The notes: generated from the sequence alone by a model not told the origin. Positions 41,081 through 49,290 are shown, counted from the stretch's first letter. The stretch is DNA of 53,216 nt from Oscillospiraceae bacterium (GCA_020024615.1 JAHHTP010000009.1:1-53216), one strand, 5' to 3'. Translations and numbers: made by a program.

Positions 41081-42166
41081 ATGGGTCAGAAAAAACAGAT
41101 TGCTATTATTGGATGTGGTACCATTGCCAATGCGCAACACATCCCGGCTTATTTGAAAAATGATGGATGTGAAATCAAATATTTTTGCGATATTATTCCA
41201 GAGCGTGCAGATGAGATGGTAAAAAAATATAACTGCGGTAAAGCAGTATACGATCATCATGAGATTTTGGATGATCCGGATTTGGATGCTGTCAGCATAT
41301 GCACCCCGAATAAAGCACATTCTGAAATCGCAATCAATTTCCTGCGTGCAGGCAAGGATGTTCTGTGTGAAAAACCGGCTGCAAGAATCTATGAGCAGGC
41401 TTTGGAAATGCAGAAGGCTCAGCACGAAACCGGCAGAATCTTAAATATCGGTGTTGTCAATCGTTTCAATACCGCTGTCAATCACATTAAAAAGCTGATT
41501 GATAAAGGTGAATTGGGAGAAGTGTATCATGTATATGTATCCTTCCGTTCGCATCGTTCCATTCCAGGACTTGGCGGTGCATTTACCACTCATGAGATTG
41601 CAGGCGGTGGTTCGCTGATTGACTGGGGCGTTCATTTCTTAGATATCGTTATGTACTGCTGTGGAGATCCGAATCCGCAGACCGTTTCGGGCAAGGCTTT
41701 CTGCAAACTGGGTAAGGATATGGAGAATTACACCTATACTTCTATGTGGGCAGGACCGCCAAAATATGATGGTGTTTACGATGTAGATGATAGTGTTACT
41801 GCTTTCATTCGCACCGAAGGGCCGACCATCACCTTAAATGGTGCATGGGCGCAGAATGTATTCGAAGATGAAATGTATATCGACTTCTTAGGCGATAAAG
41901 CAGGTATTCGTTTACAGTATGGCGGTGATTTTAAACTGTATACTGCAAAAGATGGCATGTTGCAGGAAATCGCTCCAAAATTCCAGTCTGAACCAATGTT
42001 CGAGATTGAGATCAATAGCTTCTTGGCAGATTTGGATTCCCGTGAGAAGCTACCATCTCATATTGATAATGCAGTTCTCACCAGCAAAATTATGCAGGCG
42101 ATTTATGATTCTTCCGACAGTGGCAAAGAGGTTGATGTGACAGCATATCCAGTTTGCGAGTGCTGA
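41081..42166 (+). CDS. Gfo/Idh/MocA-family oxidoreductase (first)
   Basis: A 361-aa NAD(P)-dependent oxidoreductase of the Gfo/Idh/MocA family, acting on sugars, sugar acids, inositols or their derivatives. The Rossmann motif is IIGCGTIANAQHIPAYL (residues 9-25); CTPNKAHSEIAI and the family hallmark CEKPAAR (near residue 97) follow, with the substrate-binding beta-sheet domain containing GGGSLIDWGVHFLDIVMY (the catalytic Asp/His segment). ATG41081 is preferred because GGGGGA lies 7 nt upstream and overlaps an earlier ATG (41066). The second oxidoreductase follows 17 bp after its stop, forming a pair. The specific substrate is not evident from sequence or context. Confidence 0.9.
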   Translation: MGQKKQIAIIGCGTIANAQHIPAYLKNDGCEIKYFCDIIPERADEMVKKYNCGKAVYDHHEILDDPDLDAVSICTPNKAHSEIAINFLRAGKDVLCEKPAARIYEQALEMQKAQHETGRILNIGVVNRFNTAVNHIKKLIDKGELGEVYHVYVSFRSHRSIPGLGGAFTTHEIAGGGSLIDWGVHFLDIVMYCCGDPNPQTVSGKAFCKLGKDMENYTYTSMWAGPPKYDGVYDVDDSVTAFIRTEGPTITLNGAWAQNVFEDEMYIDFLGDKAGIRLQYGGDFKLYTAKDGMLQEIAPKFQSEPMFEIEINSFLADLDSREKLPSHIDNAVLTSKIMQAIYDSSDSGKEVDVTAYPVCEC

Positions 42167-42183
42167 CAGAAAGAAGTCTGAGA

Positions 42184-43026
42184 ATGAAAAAGATAGGGTT
42201 CATTGATTACTATTTGAATGAGTGGCATGCCAATAACTATCCGGCGTGGATTGCAGAGGCAACCGGCGGTGAAATGAAGGTATGCTATGGTTATGGCAAG
42301 ATTACCAATCCGGTCAACGGTATGACCAGTGAAGAATGGTGCAACGCTAATCAGGTGGAATGTTGTGCGACCATTGATGAGGTCATAGAGAAAAGCGATT
42401 ATCTGATTGTGCTTTCCCCGGATAACCCGGAGATGCATTGGGAACTGGTTCAGAAACCACTTCGAAGCGGTAAGCCGACTTATGTGGATAAGACCTTTGC
42501 GCCAGATAAAAAGACTGCTGAAGCTATTTTTGCATTGGCAGAAGAAAATCATACCCCAATGTGGTCGTCTTCCGCACTTCGTTTTTCCAATGAGATTCAG
42601 AATTTGGATACTGCGAAGATTGACGGTATTGTCAGTGTTGGCAGTGGTGTGATGGATATTTATCTCATCCATCAGGTTGAGCCGATTATATCGCTGATGG
42701 GTTGCGATGTAGAAAAGGTGATGTATGTGGGAACTGAGATGACCCCTCATCTGGTGTTGCAATATAAAGATGGTCGTACGGCAACGATTGCACATATGCC
42801 TGAAGCACCATTTGCACTTTACATCAACAATACGGATGGCACTACCATTTCGATTCCGTCAACCACTGGATTTTTCCCGAATTTGATTGCGCAGATGGTA
42901 AAATTCTTTAAAACAGAAGGCAAAGCAGTCGGCGCTTTGAAAGAACAGACTCTGGCAGTAGCTGCTGTTTTAGAAACCGCAAAAGAAGCCAAGAAAACAC
43001 CAGACTGTTGGGTGATGGTTAAATAA
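42184..43026 (+). CDS. Gfo/Idh/MocA-like oxidoreductase (second, short)
   Basis: A 280-aa protein related to Gfo/Idh/MocA oxidoreductases but shorter than the usual 330-380 aa. The N-terminus MKKIGFIDYYLNEWHANNYP lacks the standard GxGxxG dinucleotide loop: a phenylalanine-rich GFIDYYLNEWHA occupies its place, so cofactor binding may be altered. YVDKTFAPDKKTAEAIFALA matches the EKP-like segment with DKT, and the C-terminal domain is reduced. It may work with the first enzyme, perhaps as a partner or a carbohydrate-modifying isomerase-like step. The ribosome site is weak (GAG just before ATG42184); an in-frame TTG at 42154 overlaps the upstream gene. A terminator follows. Confidence 0.8.
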   Translation: MKKIGFIDYYLNEWHANNYPAWIAEATGGEMKVCYGYGKITNPVNGMTSEEWCNANQVECCATIDEVIEKSDYLIVLSPDNPEMHWELVQKPLRSGKPTYVDKTFAPDKKTAEAIFALAEENHTPMWSSSALRFSNEIQNLDTAKIDGIVSVGSGVMDIYLIHQVEPIISLMGCDVEKVMYVGTEMTPHLVLQYKDGRTATIAHMPEAPFALYINNTDGTTISIPSTTGFFPNLIAQMVKFFKTEGKAVGALKEQTLAVAAVLETAKEAKKTPDCWVMVK

Positions 43027-43038
43027 TAAGTTTGGATA

Positions 43039-43073
43039 AAAGCGATGTCCTTTGCATAGGATGTCGCTTTTTG
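43039..43073 (+). terminator. Terminator of the oxidoreductase pair
   Basis: A 13-bp stem (AAAGCGATGTCCT 43039-43051 with AGGATGTCGCTTT 43058-43070, two G-U pairs) runs into a T-tract. Confidence 0.87.
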
Positions 43074-43084
43074 TTAGGCAACAC

Positions 43085-43112
43085 TTGAAAAAATCCGAAA
43101 AAGTGGTATAAT
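43085..43112 (+). promoter_or_regulatory. Promoter of the Mrp/NBP35 gene
   Basis: TTGAAA (43085-43090), a 16-bp spacer and a perfect TATAAT (43107-43112), 39 bp before the start codon. Confidence 0.72.
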
Positions 43113-43151
43113 ATAAGATGTACACACAAATGAAGAAAGGAAGATTGAATC

Positions 43152-43982
43152 ATGAGTGAAGAATGTAATCATGACTGCTCGAGCTGCACACAAAATTGTA
43201 GCTCTCGAAATACGAATCCGGCTGATTTCCTTGAAAAACCGCATCCGTCCAGTCATATCAAAAAAGTAATTGCTGTTGTCAGTGGCAAAGGCGGCGTAGG
43301 CAAATCCTCTGTAACCTCAATGTTGGCTGTTCTGGCAAATCGTAAAGGTTATAAAACCGCAGTATTGGATGCAGATATTACAGGTCCGTCTATTCCAAAA
43401 ATGTTTGGTTTACACACCCGTGCTACTGGTGATGATAATGGAATTAATCCGGTTATTACCGAAACAGGCATCAAAACCATGTCCTTAAACCTGCTGGTTC
43501 CGGATGAAACCGACCCGGTTGTATGGCGTGGACCGGTTATTGCAGGCAGTGTAAAACAGTTCTGGACCGATGTTATTTGGGGCGATGTAGACTATATGTT
43601 TATTGATATGCCTCCAGGGACTGGTGATGTTCCGCTGACTGTATTCCAGTCAATTCCGGTTGATGGTATCATTGTTATTACCTCTCCACAGGATCTGGTA
43701 TCCATGATCGTAACCAAAGCGGTTCGTATGGCAAAAATGATGAATGTTCCGATTATCGGTCTGGTAGAGAACTACAGTTATTTGACCTGTCCAGACTGCG
43801 GTAAGAGAATTGATGTATTCGGCAAGAGCAAACTTGAAGAGGTTGCGATGGAGCAGAACCTGAAAATTCTGGCAAAACTGCCGATTAATCCGGGTTTTGC
43901 TGCACTCTGTGATGAAGGCAAGATTGAGAAGTTTGATCATTGTGATCTGGATAATGCGATTGATGTAATTACTGCAGAATAA
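43152..43982 (+). CDS. Mrp/NBP35-family Fe-S cluster carrier ATPase
   Basis: A 276-aa P-loop ATPase of the Mrp/NBP35/ApbC family, which assembles or carries Fe-S clusters. The deviant Walker A VSGKGGVGKSS (residues about 43-53) and GDVDYMFIDMPPGTGD are diagnostic. The N-terminus has four cysteines (5, 9, 12, 16) as in Nbp35, able to hold a stable cluster, and YLTCPDCGKRID near residue 215 carries the CxxC pair that bridges a labile cluster at the dimer interface. Having both motifs is seen in eukaryotic-type NBP35 and many clostridial homologues. It stands alone between a promoter and a terminator. A redox role beside radical-SAM and Fe-S enzymes of an anaerobe fits. Confidence 0.93.
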   Translation: MSEECNHDCSSCTQNCSSRNTNPADFLEKPHPSSHIKKVIAVVSGKGGVGKSSVTSMLAVLANRKGYKTAVLDADITGPSIPKMFGLHTRATGDDNGINPVITETGIKTMSLNLLVPDETDPVVWRGPVIAGSVKQFWTDVIWGDVDYMFIDMPPGTGDVPLTVFQSIPVDGIIVITSPQDLVSMIVTKAVRMAKMMNVPIIGLVENYSYLTCPDCGKRIDVFGKSKLEEVAMEQNLKILAKLPINPGFAALCDEGKIEKFDHCDLDNAIDVITAE

Positions 43983-44011
43983 AATTTATTTGATTATATT
44001 ATAAGTTGATG

Positions 44012-44044
44012 AACCGTAGGGGATTTTGTTCTCTGCGGTTTTTG
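44012..44044 (+). terminator. Terminator of the Mrp/NBP35 gene
   Basis: A 12-bp stem AACCGTAGGGGA (44012-44023) with TTCTCTGCGGTT (44029-44040, three G-U pairs) ends in TTTTTG. Confidence 0.82.
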
Positions 44045-44175
44045 CTTGTGATAAAAAAGCTGATAAAAAGGTGGAAAAATGAGCTGAAATATGCTATAAT
44101 ATACTTTGTGTCAGTGTGTTGTTTGTCCCCAAACGTTCAAAGCGGACAGTTGTCAAAAAGAAAGCAGGTGAGTGA

Positions 44176-44895
44176 ATGCGGAACAAAATGCAGTTGCTAG
44201 TGTTTGAAGCAAAGAATAATGATGCAAAATTTTCCGAACTCGTGGCACAAAGCTCTGATTTTATTCTAAAAATTGCTGGAAATACCTGCCGCCATTATGT
44301 GGATACTAGCAGTGATGAATGGTCTATTGCATTATCAGCTTTTCATGAAGCGGTAATGTCCTATGCAGAAAACAAAGGTAACTTTTACATATTTGCCCAG
44401 CTTGTTATAAAACGCCGTTTGACCGATTTTATGCGGAAGCAATACCGGATTCGTCCGGAAATTTCTATACCACCGGAAGCTTTTTCTGGAAATGCAGATG
44501 AAGATGATGTGATGAGTCAGGCTCTTCAATCTGAGGTTATGCAGAAAGTAGCTGTTTCACCGGAAAATCCGATTGCATTGGAAATCGAGGTGATCAGTTC
44601 TACTTTGTCAGAATATGGTTTCGGATTTATGGATTTGACGGAATGCTCTCCGAAAGCTGGAAAAACAAAAAAAGCCTGTGCAGCAGTGATTCGTACCATG
44701 CTTTCGCGAGAAGATTTGGTAACTCATTTAAGACAGGTCAAAACACTCCCAATCAAAGTTTTGGAAAAAGAGTACGGCTTACACCGAAAAATATTGGAGC
44801 GTCATCGAAAATATATTATAGCAGCAATAGAGATTCTAAAGGGAGACTATCCTTACTTAGCAGATTATCTGAAATTTGTTTCGCAGGAGGATTGA
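44176..44895 (+). CDS. sigI: SigI-family alternative sigma factor
   Basis: A 239-aa sigma factor of the SigI group. An incomplete sigma-70 region 2 covers residues about 15-95, with DEWSIALSAFHEAVMSY and FAQLVIKRRLTDFMRKQ, and a C-terminal SigI-specific domain (about 150-235) contains a helix-turn-helix-like LPIKVLEKEYGLHRKILERHRKYI. No standard region 4 is present. SigI factors in Bacillus respond to heat or envelope stress and in cellulolytic Clostridia to extracellular polysaccharides, through the membrane anti-sigma factor RsgI encoded next. AGGTG lies 7 nt upstream of ATG44176. A TATAAT at 44095-44100 with a weak -35 may be its basal promoter. rsgI starts 59 bp after the stop. Confidence 0.9.
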   Translation: MRNKMQLLVFEAKNNDAKFSELVAQSSDFILKIAGNTCRHYVDTSSDEWSIALSAFHEAVMSYAENKGNFYIFAQLVIKRRLTDFMRKQYRIRPEISIPPEAFSGNADEDDVMSQALQSEVMQKVAVSPENPIALEIEVISSTLSEYGFGFMDLTECSPKAGKTKKACAAVIRTMLSREDLVTHLRQVKTLPIKVLEKEYGLHRKILERHRKYIIAAIEILKGDYPYLADYLKFVSQED

Positions 44896-44954
44896 TCCTA
44901 ACAGCTGCAAAATTTTAATTATTTGAGTTGACGGAAAGGAGTGATTGACTGCCT

Positions 44955-46289
44955 ATGAAAATGGTAATTTTAGAGGTTGCTGGAAATTATGCAGCAGCTT
45001 TATCCGATGATGGCACTATCTCTCGTATTCCGAATCAGGATTATCAGGTTGGGCAGACACTCATGAGTGTACAGCCTAAGCGTCCTGTACGCTTTACCGT
45101 TTATGCCAGAAGAATTGCAGCAGTTGCGGCTGTATTTGTGTTGATGTTGGTAGCAGCGGGATTCGCTATAGGCACGCCGGTCACCTATGTCAGTTTGGAT
45201 GTAAACCCATCGGTAGAATATAAGCTTAATATGTTTGACCAGGTTGTTGAAGTTGTATCAGTAAATGATGCTGCGGAAGAACTTTTGCAGGACGCCACTT
45301 TTGCATATCAGCCTGCTGAGTGTGCCATTAAGCAGACGGTTCATTTGTTGAGTGAAAGTAATTATCTGAAGTCAGAGGGAAAAAATAATATTCTTGTTTC
45401 AGCTACCGGTTCAGTTACATCTAAAACAAAATCTGTTTTGAATACGATCACACAAGCGACGCGTGAAGCGACTGTATCAGTAGATGTATCAGCGGATATT
45501 ATTGCGATTGAAAGTTCTTTATCTGACTTAAAACAGGCAAAAGAACTGGGAACCACTCCAGGGAAGTTGTTGCTTGTAAATCAGATGGTTGAGGCTGATT
45601 CAAATATGTACTCTCGATCAGAAGAATTTGAAAATATGCAAGATTTATTGCAAAAACCGGTTGCAGAGTTGGTTTTGGTAATTTCAGAAGATGGACTAAC
45701 GCAAATCAGTCAGAAGAATGATAGCATTAGTTATTTTCAGACCGATCGTATTTCTGAGGCCTCAGAAGCAGATGCTATTTCAAAAGAAGATACTGGCATG
45801 GAACAAGGCACTGTTAGCAAGGACAGTTCTGTTGTAAGCGGTGCTACTGTTTCAGTAGGAGGAAGTTCACAGACAGGTTCTTCAAATACAAGTTCTTATA
45901 GTAGCAACAGTAATACCAGCAGCACAGAATCGCTTGATTCTTCATCTGATATGATGGATCCAAATGAAATTTCCGATGTTGTTCCAGGAATGGGCAGTTC
46001 TTCTGCACAAGATGAAAATACTACAAGTCAACCGGAAAATTCTTTGGATATCGAAACTTCGGATACAACCGATCTCCCAAGTATCAGTGAGATTCCGGAT
46101 GTTATACCGGGATTTGGTGCAGGAGATACTTCTGATACAGAATTAGATATTGACGATGAAAACAGTATGGATATTACAACATCTACTCCGGAAATTGAAG
46201 ATTTGCCAGAAAGCAGTATTCCAGATGATTCGGAAGATAGAAATAGTTTGACCGAAACTTTTTCACAGTCGGATCAGATTGTTTCATAA
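44955..46289 (+). CDS. rsgI: RsgI-like membrane anti-sigma factor
   Basis: A 444-aa anti-SigI protein. The cytoplasmic RsgI_N domain (1-45, VILEVAGNYAAALSDDGTIS) binds SigI; a membrane helix spans about 52-72. Directly outside is YVSLDVNPSVEYKLN, where homologues self-cleave between Asn84 and Pro85. The periplasmic-like domain continues to about 260. The C-terminus (270-444) is a Ser/Thr/Asp/Glu-rich stalk with no carbohydrate-binding module, in contrast to cellulosome-type RsgI proteins. It contains a tandem repeat of period 41: EISDVVPGMG (338-347) and EIPDVIPGFG (379-388), each followed after 25 residues by S-x-DI-x-TS. AAAGGAG lies 13 nt before ATG44955. A terminator follows. Confidence 0.9.
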   Translation: MKMVILEVAGNYAAALSDDGTISRIPNQDYQVGQTLMSVQPKRPVRFTVYARRIAAVAAVFVLMLVAAGFAIGTPVTYVSLDVNPSVEYKLNMFDQVVEVVSVNDAAEELLQDATFAYQPAECAIKQTVHLLSESNYLKSEGKNNILVSATGSVTSKTKSVLNTITQATREATVSVDVSADIIAIESSLSDLKQAKELGTTPGKLLLVNQMVEADSNMYSRSEEFENMQDLLQKPVAELVLVISEDGLTQISQKNDSISYFQTDRISEASEADAISKEDTGMEQGTVSKDSSVVSGATVSVGGSSQTGSSNTSSYSSNSNTSSTESLDSSSDMMDPNEISDVVPGMGSSSAQDENTTSQPENSLDIETSDTTDLPSISEIPDVIPGFGAGDTSDTELDIDDENSMDITTSTPEIEDLPESSIPDDSEDRNSLTETFSQSDQIVS

Positions 46290-46304
46290 ATTGAAATGCA
46301 AGCT

Positions 46305-46345
46305 ACACCTAATGTGCCTATCTCTGTACATTAGGTGTATTTTTA
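46305..46345 (+). terminator. Terminator of the sigI-rsgI operon
   Basis: A 10-bp stem ACACCTAATG (46305-46314) with CATTAGGTGT (46329-46338), followed by ATTTTTAT. Confidence 0.85.
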
Positions 46346-46463
46346 TAACTTTCTTGATTTTTTTCTGGTTTGTGATATAATTAAATTGGTTGAAATTGTT
46401 TTATAACAGTATTTAAATCAAGACAAGCATAAATTTAAAATAATTGAATAAAGGAGAAGAATG

Positions 46464-47699
46464 ATGACATTTGAAGAAAAATTACAGCAGTATGCGGATG
46501 TAGTGGTTCGTATCGGCTTAAATATTCAGAAAGATCAGGAGCTTGTAATCAATGCACCGATTGAAACCGCTGACTTTGTACATGTTGTGTCGGAGGCTGC
46601 CTATCGAGCAGGCGCAAAGGATGTTATCTTAAACTGGGATGATGAAATTTGTCGTAAACAGCGTTTTACTTACGCTTCGGAAAAAACTGTATCAGAAATT
46701 CCGCAGCCGTTGGTTGATATGAAAATGTTTTATCTGTCCCGTGGTGCAGCATTTTTAAGCATTCATGCAGAAAACCCGACACTGATGGCAGATATTGATC
46801 CCCAAAAACTGGGTGCGGCAGCAGGTGCGAAAGGAAAAGCGTTTAAGGAGTTCAGCGATAAATTAGGTGCAAATGAAAATGTTTGGTGTGTCATCTCGGT
46901 ACCGACCGCAGCATGGGCACAGCAGATCTTCCCAAATAAAGATGTAGAACAAGCAAAAGAAGCTTTGTGGAATGTCATTTTTGATACTACCCGTATCGGA
47001 GAAGGCGATCCTATGGAAAAATGGCATGCGCATATGAATGATTTGACATCTCGTTCTGCTTTTCTGAATGAGAAACAGTTTGTTAAGCTACATTATACCA
47101 ACAGCATAGGTACTGATCTGGAAGTCACCTTGCCAGAACATCATATCTGGGCAGGCGCACTGGAAAAATGCTTAAATGGAGGCACTGTTTTTGTTCCGAA
47201 TATGCCGACTGAGGAGGTTTTCACTGCTCCAAATTGCGATGCAGTCAATGGCGTGGTTAAATCCGCATTGCCATTGATTTATAACGGAAAGCGTATTGAT
47301 AAATTCAGTTTGACCTTTAAAAATGGTAGAGTAGTAGATTTCTCTGCGGAGGAAGGTTATGATGTTTTAGCTGCGATGTTTGAAAATGATGAGCGCGCAA
47401 GATATCTCGGCGAAGTTGCATTGGTTCCATATCATTCTCCGATTTCACAGAGTGGTATTCTGTTCTATAACACACTCTTTGATGAGAATGCTGCTTGTCA
47501 TCTGGCGTTCGGCAGTTCTTATCCAACCTGTATGCAGGGGGGAACGGATATGAATGATGAGCAGCTGCTTGCACATCATATGAATGTGGCAATTACCCAT
47601 GAAGATTTTATGGTCGGTACACCGGATCTGAATATTGTTGGCATTGACGCAGAAGGCAATGAAACAAAGATCTTTGAAAACGGCGACTGGGCATTCTAA
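46464..47699 (+). CDS. M29-family aminopeptidase (AmpS/PepS-like)
   Basis: A 411-aa cytoplasmic metallo-aminopeptidase of family M29 (thermophilic aminopeptidase, PF02073). Expected metal ligands are present: Glu in LPEHHIWAGALEKCLNGGT region and VFTAPNCDAVNGVV, GEVALVPYHSPIS (conserved Glu), LFDENAACHLAFG (Glu, His) and MNVAITHEDFMVGTPDLNI (His, Asp). These enzymes release N-terminal residues from peptides, typically with two metal ions. I prefer ATG46464 (MTFEEKL): GGAG ends 7 nt upstream, whereas ATG46461 leaves only 4. It is monocistronic between terminators. Confidence 0.94.
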   Translation: MTFEEKLQQYADVVVRIGLNIQKDQELVINAPIETADFVHVVSEAAYRAGAKDVILNWDDEICRKQRFTYASEKTVSEIPQPLVDMKMFYLSRGAAFLSIHAENPTLMADIDPQKLGAAAGAKGKAFKEFSDKLGANENVWCVISVPTAAWAQQIFPNKDVEQAKEALWNVIFDTTRIGEGDPMEKWHAHMNDLTSRSAFLNEKQFVKLHYTNSIGTDLEVTLPEHHIWAGALEKCLNGGTVFVPNMPTEEVFTAPNCDAVNGVVKSALPLIYNGKRIDKFSLTFKNGRVVDFSAEEGYDVLAAMFENDERARYLGEVALVPYHSPISQSGILFYNTLFDENAACHLAFGSSYPTCMQGGTDMNDEQLLAHHMNVAITHEDFMVGTPDLNIVGIDAEGNETKIFENGDWAF

Positions 47700-47716
47700 T
47701 TTCAGAATATAGCAAT

Positions 47717-47754
47717 AGGGCATGCACTTGTTATCGTGTACGCCCTGTTTTTTT
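47717..47754 (+). terminator. Terminator of the M29 peptidase gene
   Basis: An 11-bp stem (47717-47727 with 47736-47746, one A-C mismatch) is followed by GTTTTTTT. It lies at the convergent junction with the SdpI-like gene. Confidence 0.8.
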
Positions 47755-48391
47755 ATTTTACTTGATGTTTGCGGTAATATAAATAAGAATAGATTACAGG
47801 AATCAGCGTTGCAAGTATCATAACAACAAATATTATCCATAACCATTGGAAAAATGCGCTGCACACCATTAAGATACCACTGATAACCCATACAAAACCA
47901 GCCAGTCGATGCGTTTTTTGCCAGTTGTCTTCATCTTGTAGTGTCCATAGCAGTTTAATCCCGACGGTATAGCTTTGTTTGCATTTGGGCAGATAATTTC
48001 CAATGACAATAAACATGATGCCAACCATTAGTGGAGTAATAAATTCGATTTTAGGATCAAGGCCCAGTGCCTGTGCATAGATACCCGTCTGCATCACCAA
48101 AGAGATCATTGGACAAATCCAGAGAATCAATCCTAAAATTTTAGGACTAATATTTTTATGTTTTGGATCGGTAGAAGTGGCAAAGATGCAGATCCAATGG
48201 ATTGCAAGCAGAAATGCAGGGATACCCAATACAGCGAACCATTTGCTGCTGAATCCATCTGCTTTACCATCAAAACCCCAATGTGTCGCAATAGTGTCCG
48301 GCATTTTATCCCATAGAATGATTCCGATCAGAATTGGAAGTAGTGTGATGGCAGATGTTATCAACAGTTTCCATTTATTTTGTTTAATCAT
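47753..48391 (-). CDS. SdpI/DUF1648-like membrane protein
   Basis: A 212-aa integral membrane protein. The N-terminal DUF1648 motif is DKMPDTIATHWGFDGKADGFSSK (a membrane-flanking loop), followed by about five more hydrophobic segments; the C-terminal SdpI domain has the pattern IGNYLPKCKQSYTVGIKLLWTL, with W-x-x-THR-x-AG (NWQKTHRLAGFVW). In Bacillus, SdpI gives immunity to the SDP toxin and signals it to the autorepressor SdpR. The gene overlaps the ArsR-type regulator upstream, reproducing the sdpR-sdpI pair. No SDP toxin gene (sdpABC) is near, so the ligand is unknown. ATG48391 has GGAG 9 nt upstream; ATG48397 leaves 3 nt. Confidence 0.88.
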   Translation of the reverse strand: MIKQNKWKLLITSAITLLPILIGIILWDKMPDTIATHWGFDGKADGFSSKWFAVLGIPAFLLAIHWICIFATSTDPKHKNISPKILGLILWICPMISLVMQTGIYAQALGLDPKIEFITPLMVGIMFIVIGNYLPKCKQSYTVGIKLLWTLQDEDNWQKTHRLAGFVWVISGILMVCSAFFQWLWIIFVVMILATLIPVIYSYLYYRKHQVK

Positions 48392-48659
48392 TTCCATCTT
48401 CTCCTTTCAGATTGCTGATAAACAGCATAATTTCCTCTAAAACTGAGGTGTTTAATGTGTAGTAAATGAATTTGCTCTTTCGTTTATCTTGTATGAGATC
48501 AGCTTCTTTTAGAATGGATAGATGTCGGGAAATGGCAGCTGCGGTAATATCGAAATGGGTACAGATATCACCAGCGGACAGTGTTTCCTTTTTTAAGATC
48601 TGGAGAATTTCTCGTCTGACTGGATCTGAGAGTGCCTTTAAGGTGGATTGTAGTCCCAT
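48384..48659 (-). CDS. ArsR/SdpR-type autorepressor
   Basis: A 91-aa winged helix-turn-helix repressor of the ArsR superfamily. ALSDPVRREILQILKKETLSAGDICTHF and the recognition helix ITAAAISRHLSILKEADLI are canonical. The metal-binding ELCVCDL-type motif of arsenic sensors is absent, matching the SdpR subgroup, which is controlled by sequestration at the membrane through SdpI. The start is ATG48659, with AAGGAGG 6 nt upstream. It overlaps the membrane-protein gene by 8-14 bp, and its own promoter region contains a 27-bp inverted repeat, indicating autoregulation. Confidence 0.92.
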   Translation of the reverse strand: MGLQSTLKALSDPVRREILQILKKETLSAGDICTHFDITAAAISRHLSILKEADLIQDKRKSKFIYYTLNTSVLEEIMLFISNLKGEDGND

Positions 48660-48679
48660 TAATACCTCCTTCCACAAAC

Positions 48680-48706
48680 AATTAATATTTAACTTAAATG
48701 TTAATT
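48680..48706. promoter_or_regulatory. Operator of the ArsR/SdpI operon
   Basis: The arms AATTAATATTT (48680-48690) and AAATGTTAATT (48696-48706) are inverted repeats matching at 10 of 11 positions around a 5-bp centre. They sit at the transcription start and between the -10 box and the ArsR start codon, a typical repressor position. Confidence 0.68.
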
Positions 48707-48708
48707 GA

Positions 48709-48737
48709 ATTATATCATATCAAACTGTTTTTGTCAT
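48709..48737 (-). promoter_or_regulatory. Promoter of the ArsR/SdpI operon
   Basis: On the minus strand ATGACA (48732-48737), a 17-bp spacer and a perfect TATAAT (48709-48714). It begins transcription inside the inverted repeat. Confidence 0.72.
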
Positions 48738-48754
48738 GAAAATAATAAAAAAAT

Positions 48755-48777
48755 CCTCTCATGATATGCATGAGAGG
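48755..48777 (-). terminator. Terminator of the SGNH-DUF4358 operon
   Basis: A perfect 9-bp stem CCTCTCATG (48755-48763) with CATGAGAGG (48769-48777). On the minus strand it is followed by ATTTTTTTATT, so it ends transcription from the DUF4358 gene. Confidence 0.88.
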
Positions 48778-48796
48778 AAGAATGAGTATAACAAGA

Positions 48797-49273
48797 TTAT
48801 TCCTTAAAGGAAGCTTTGAACATATCCACAGCCGAATTTGGATCTGCGCAGACTGCCAACATAATATAGTTGCCTTCTTTCACGATTTCTGCGTTTTTGA
48901 TTTTAGGCATATCTTCTGCATTGTAGTCAGCAAATAAATCAGTTAATACGGTAATACGCAGCTTAAGGGCTTCTTCTATTGCGCCAAGGTCTGCGGCATC
49001 ATTGCTTTTGATGATAATAACTTCATCTGCGTTGGCACCGTTTCCGGATTTCAGCAGAACCATTTCAGCGATTTTGGAAGCATCCAGGTCATACATGGTT
49101 AGAATGGTGTCTGCATCATCAATAGTGGTTACCTGTGGGATTTCTACAGTTTGTACAATTGTTGCAGCCATAGAATCAACAGCTGGTTGGATAGAATTTT
49201 CCTGTTTGGAACAGCCAGTCAAAATAGCTAGTCCCATCAGTGTGGAAAGAATCATTGCAAGTAATTTTTTCAT
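48797..49273 (-). CDS. DUF4358-family lipoprotein
   Basis: A 158-aa exported lipoprotein: the signal peptide MKKLLAMILSTLMGLAILTGC ends in lipobox LTGC with Cys21. The mature part has the DUF4358 pattern: IDDADTILTMYDLDASKIAEM, then a strand-rich segment ADEVIIIKSND, and IKNAEIVKEGNYIMLAVCAD near the C-terminus. The family is widespread in Clostridia, of unknown function. It follows the SGNH hydrolase by 17 bp, and I recall such pairs in other Clostridia, perhaps acting on acylated envelope polymers; that link is inference. ATG49273 is chosen because GGAGG lies 5 nt upstream. Confidence 0.88.
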   Translation of the reverse strand: MKKLLAMILSTLMGLAILTGCSKQENSIQPAVDSMAATIVQTVEIPQVTTIDDADTILTMYDLDASKIAEMVLLKSGNGANADEVIIIKSNDAADLGAIEEALKLRITVLTDLFADYNAEDMPKIKNAEIVKEGNYIMLAVCADPNSAVDMFKASFKE

Positions 49274-49290
49274 AATGACCTCCAAAAATT

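Noticed and set aside
42103..42795. 230-aa minus-strand ORF across the oxidoreductases
   Set aside because: It runs antisense to two recognisable Gfo/Idh genes, has no ribosome site and contains no family motif.
44006..44200. 64-aa ORF upstream of sigI
   Set aside because: It begins in the terminator of the previous gene and overlaps the sigI promoter and start; no ribosome site.
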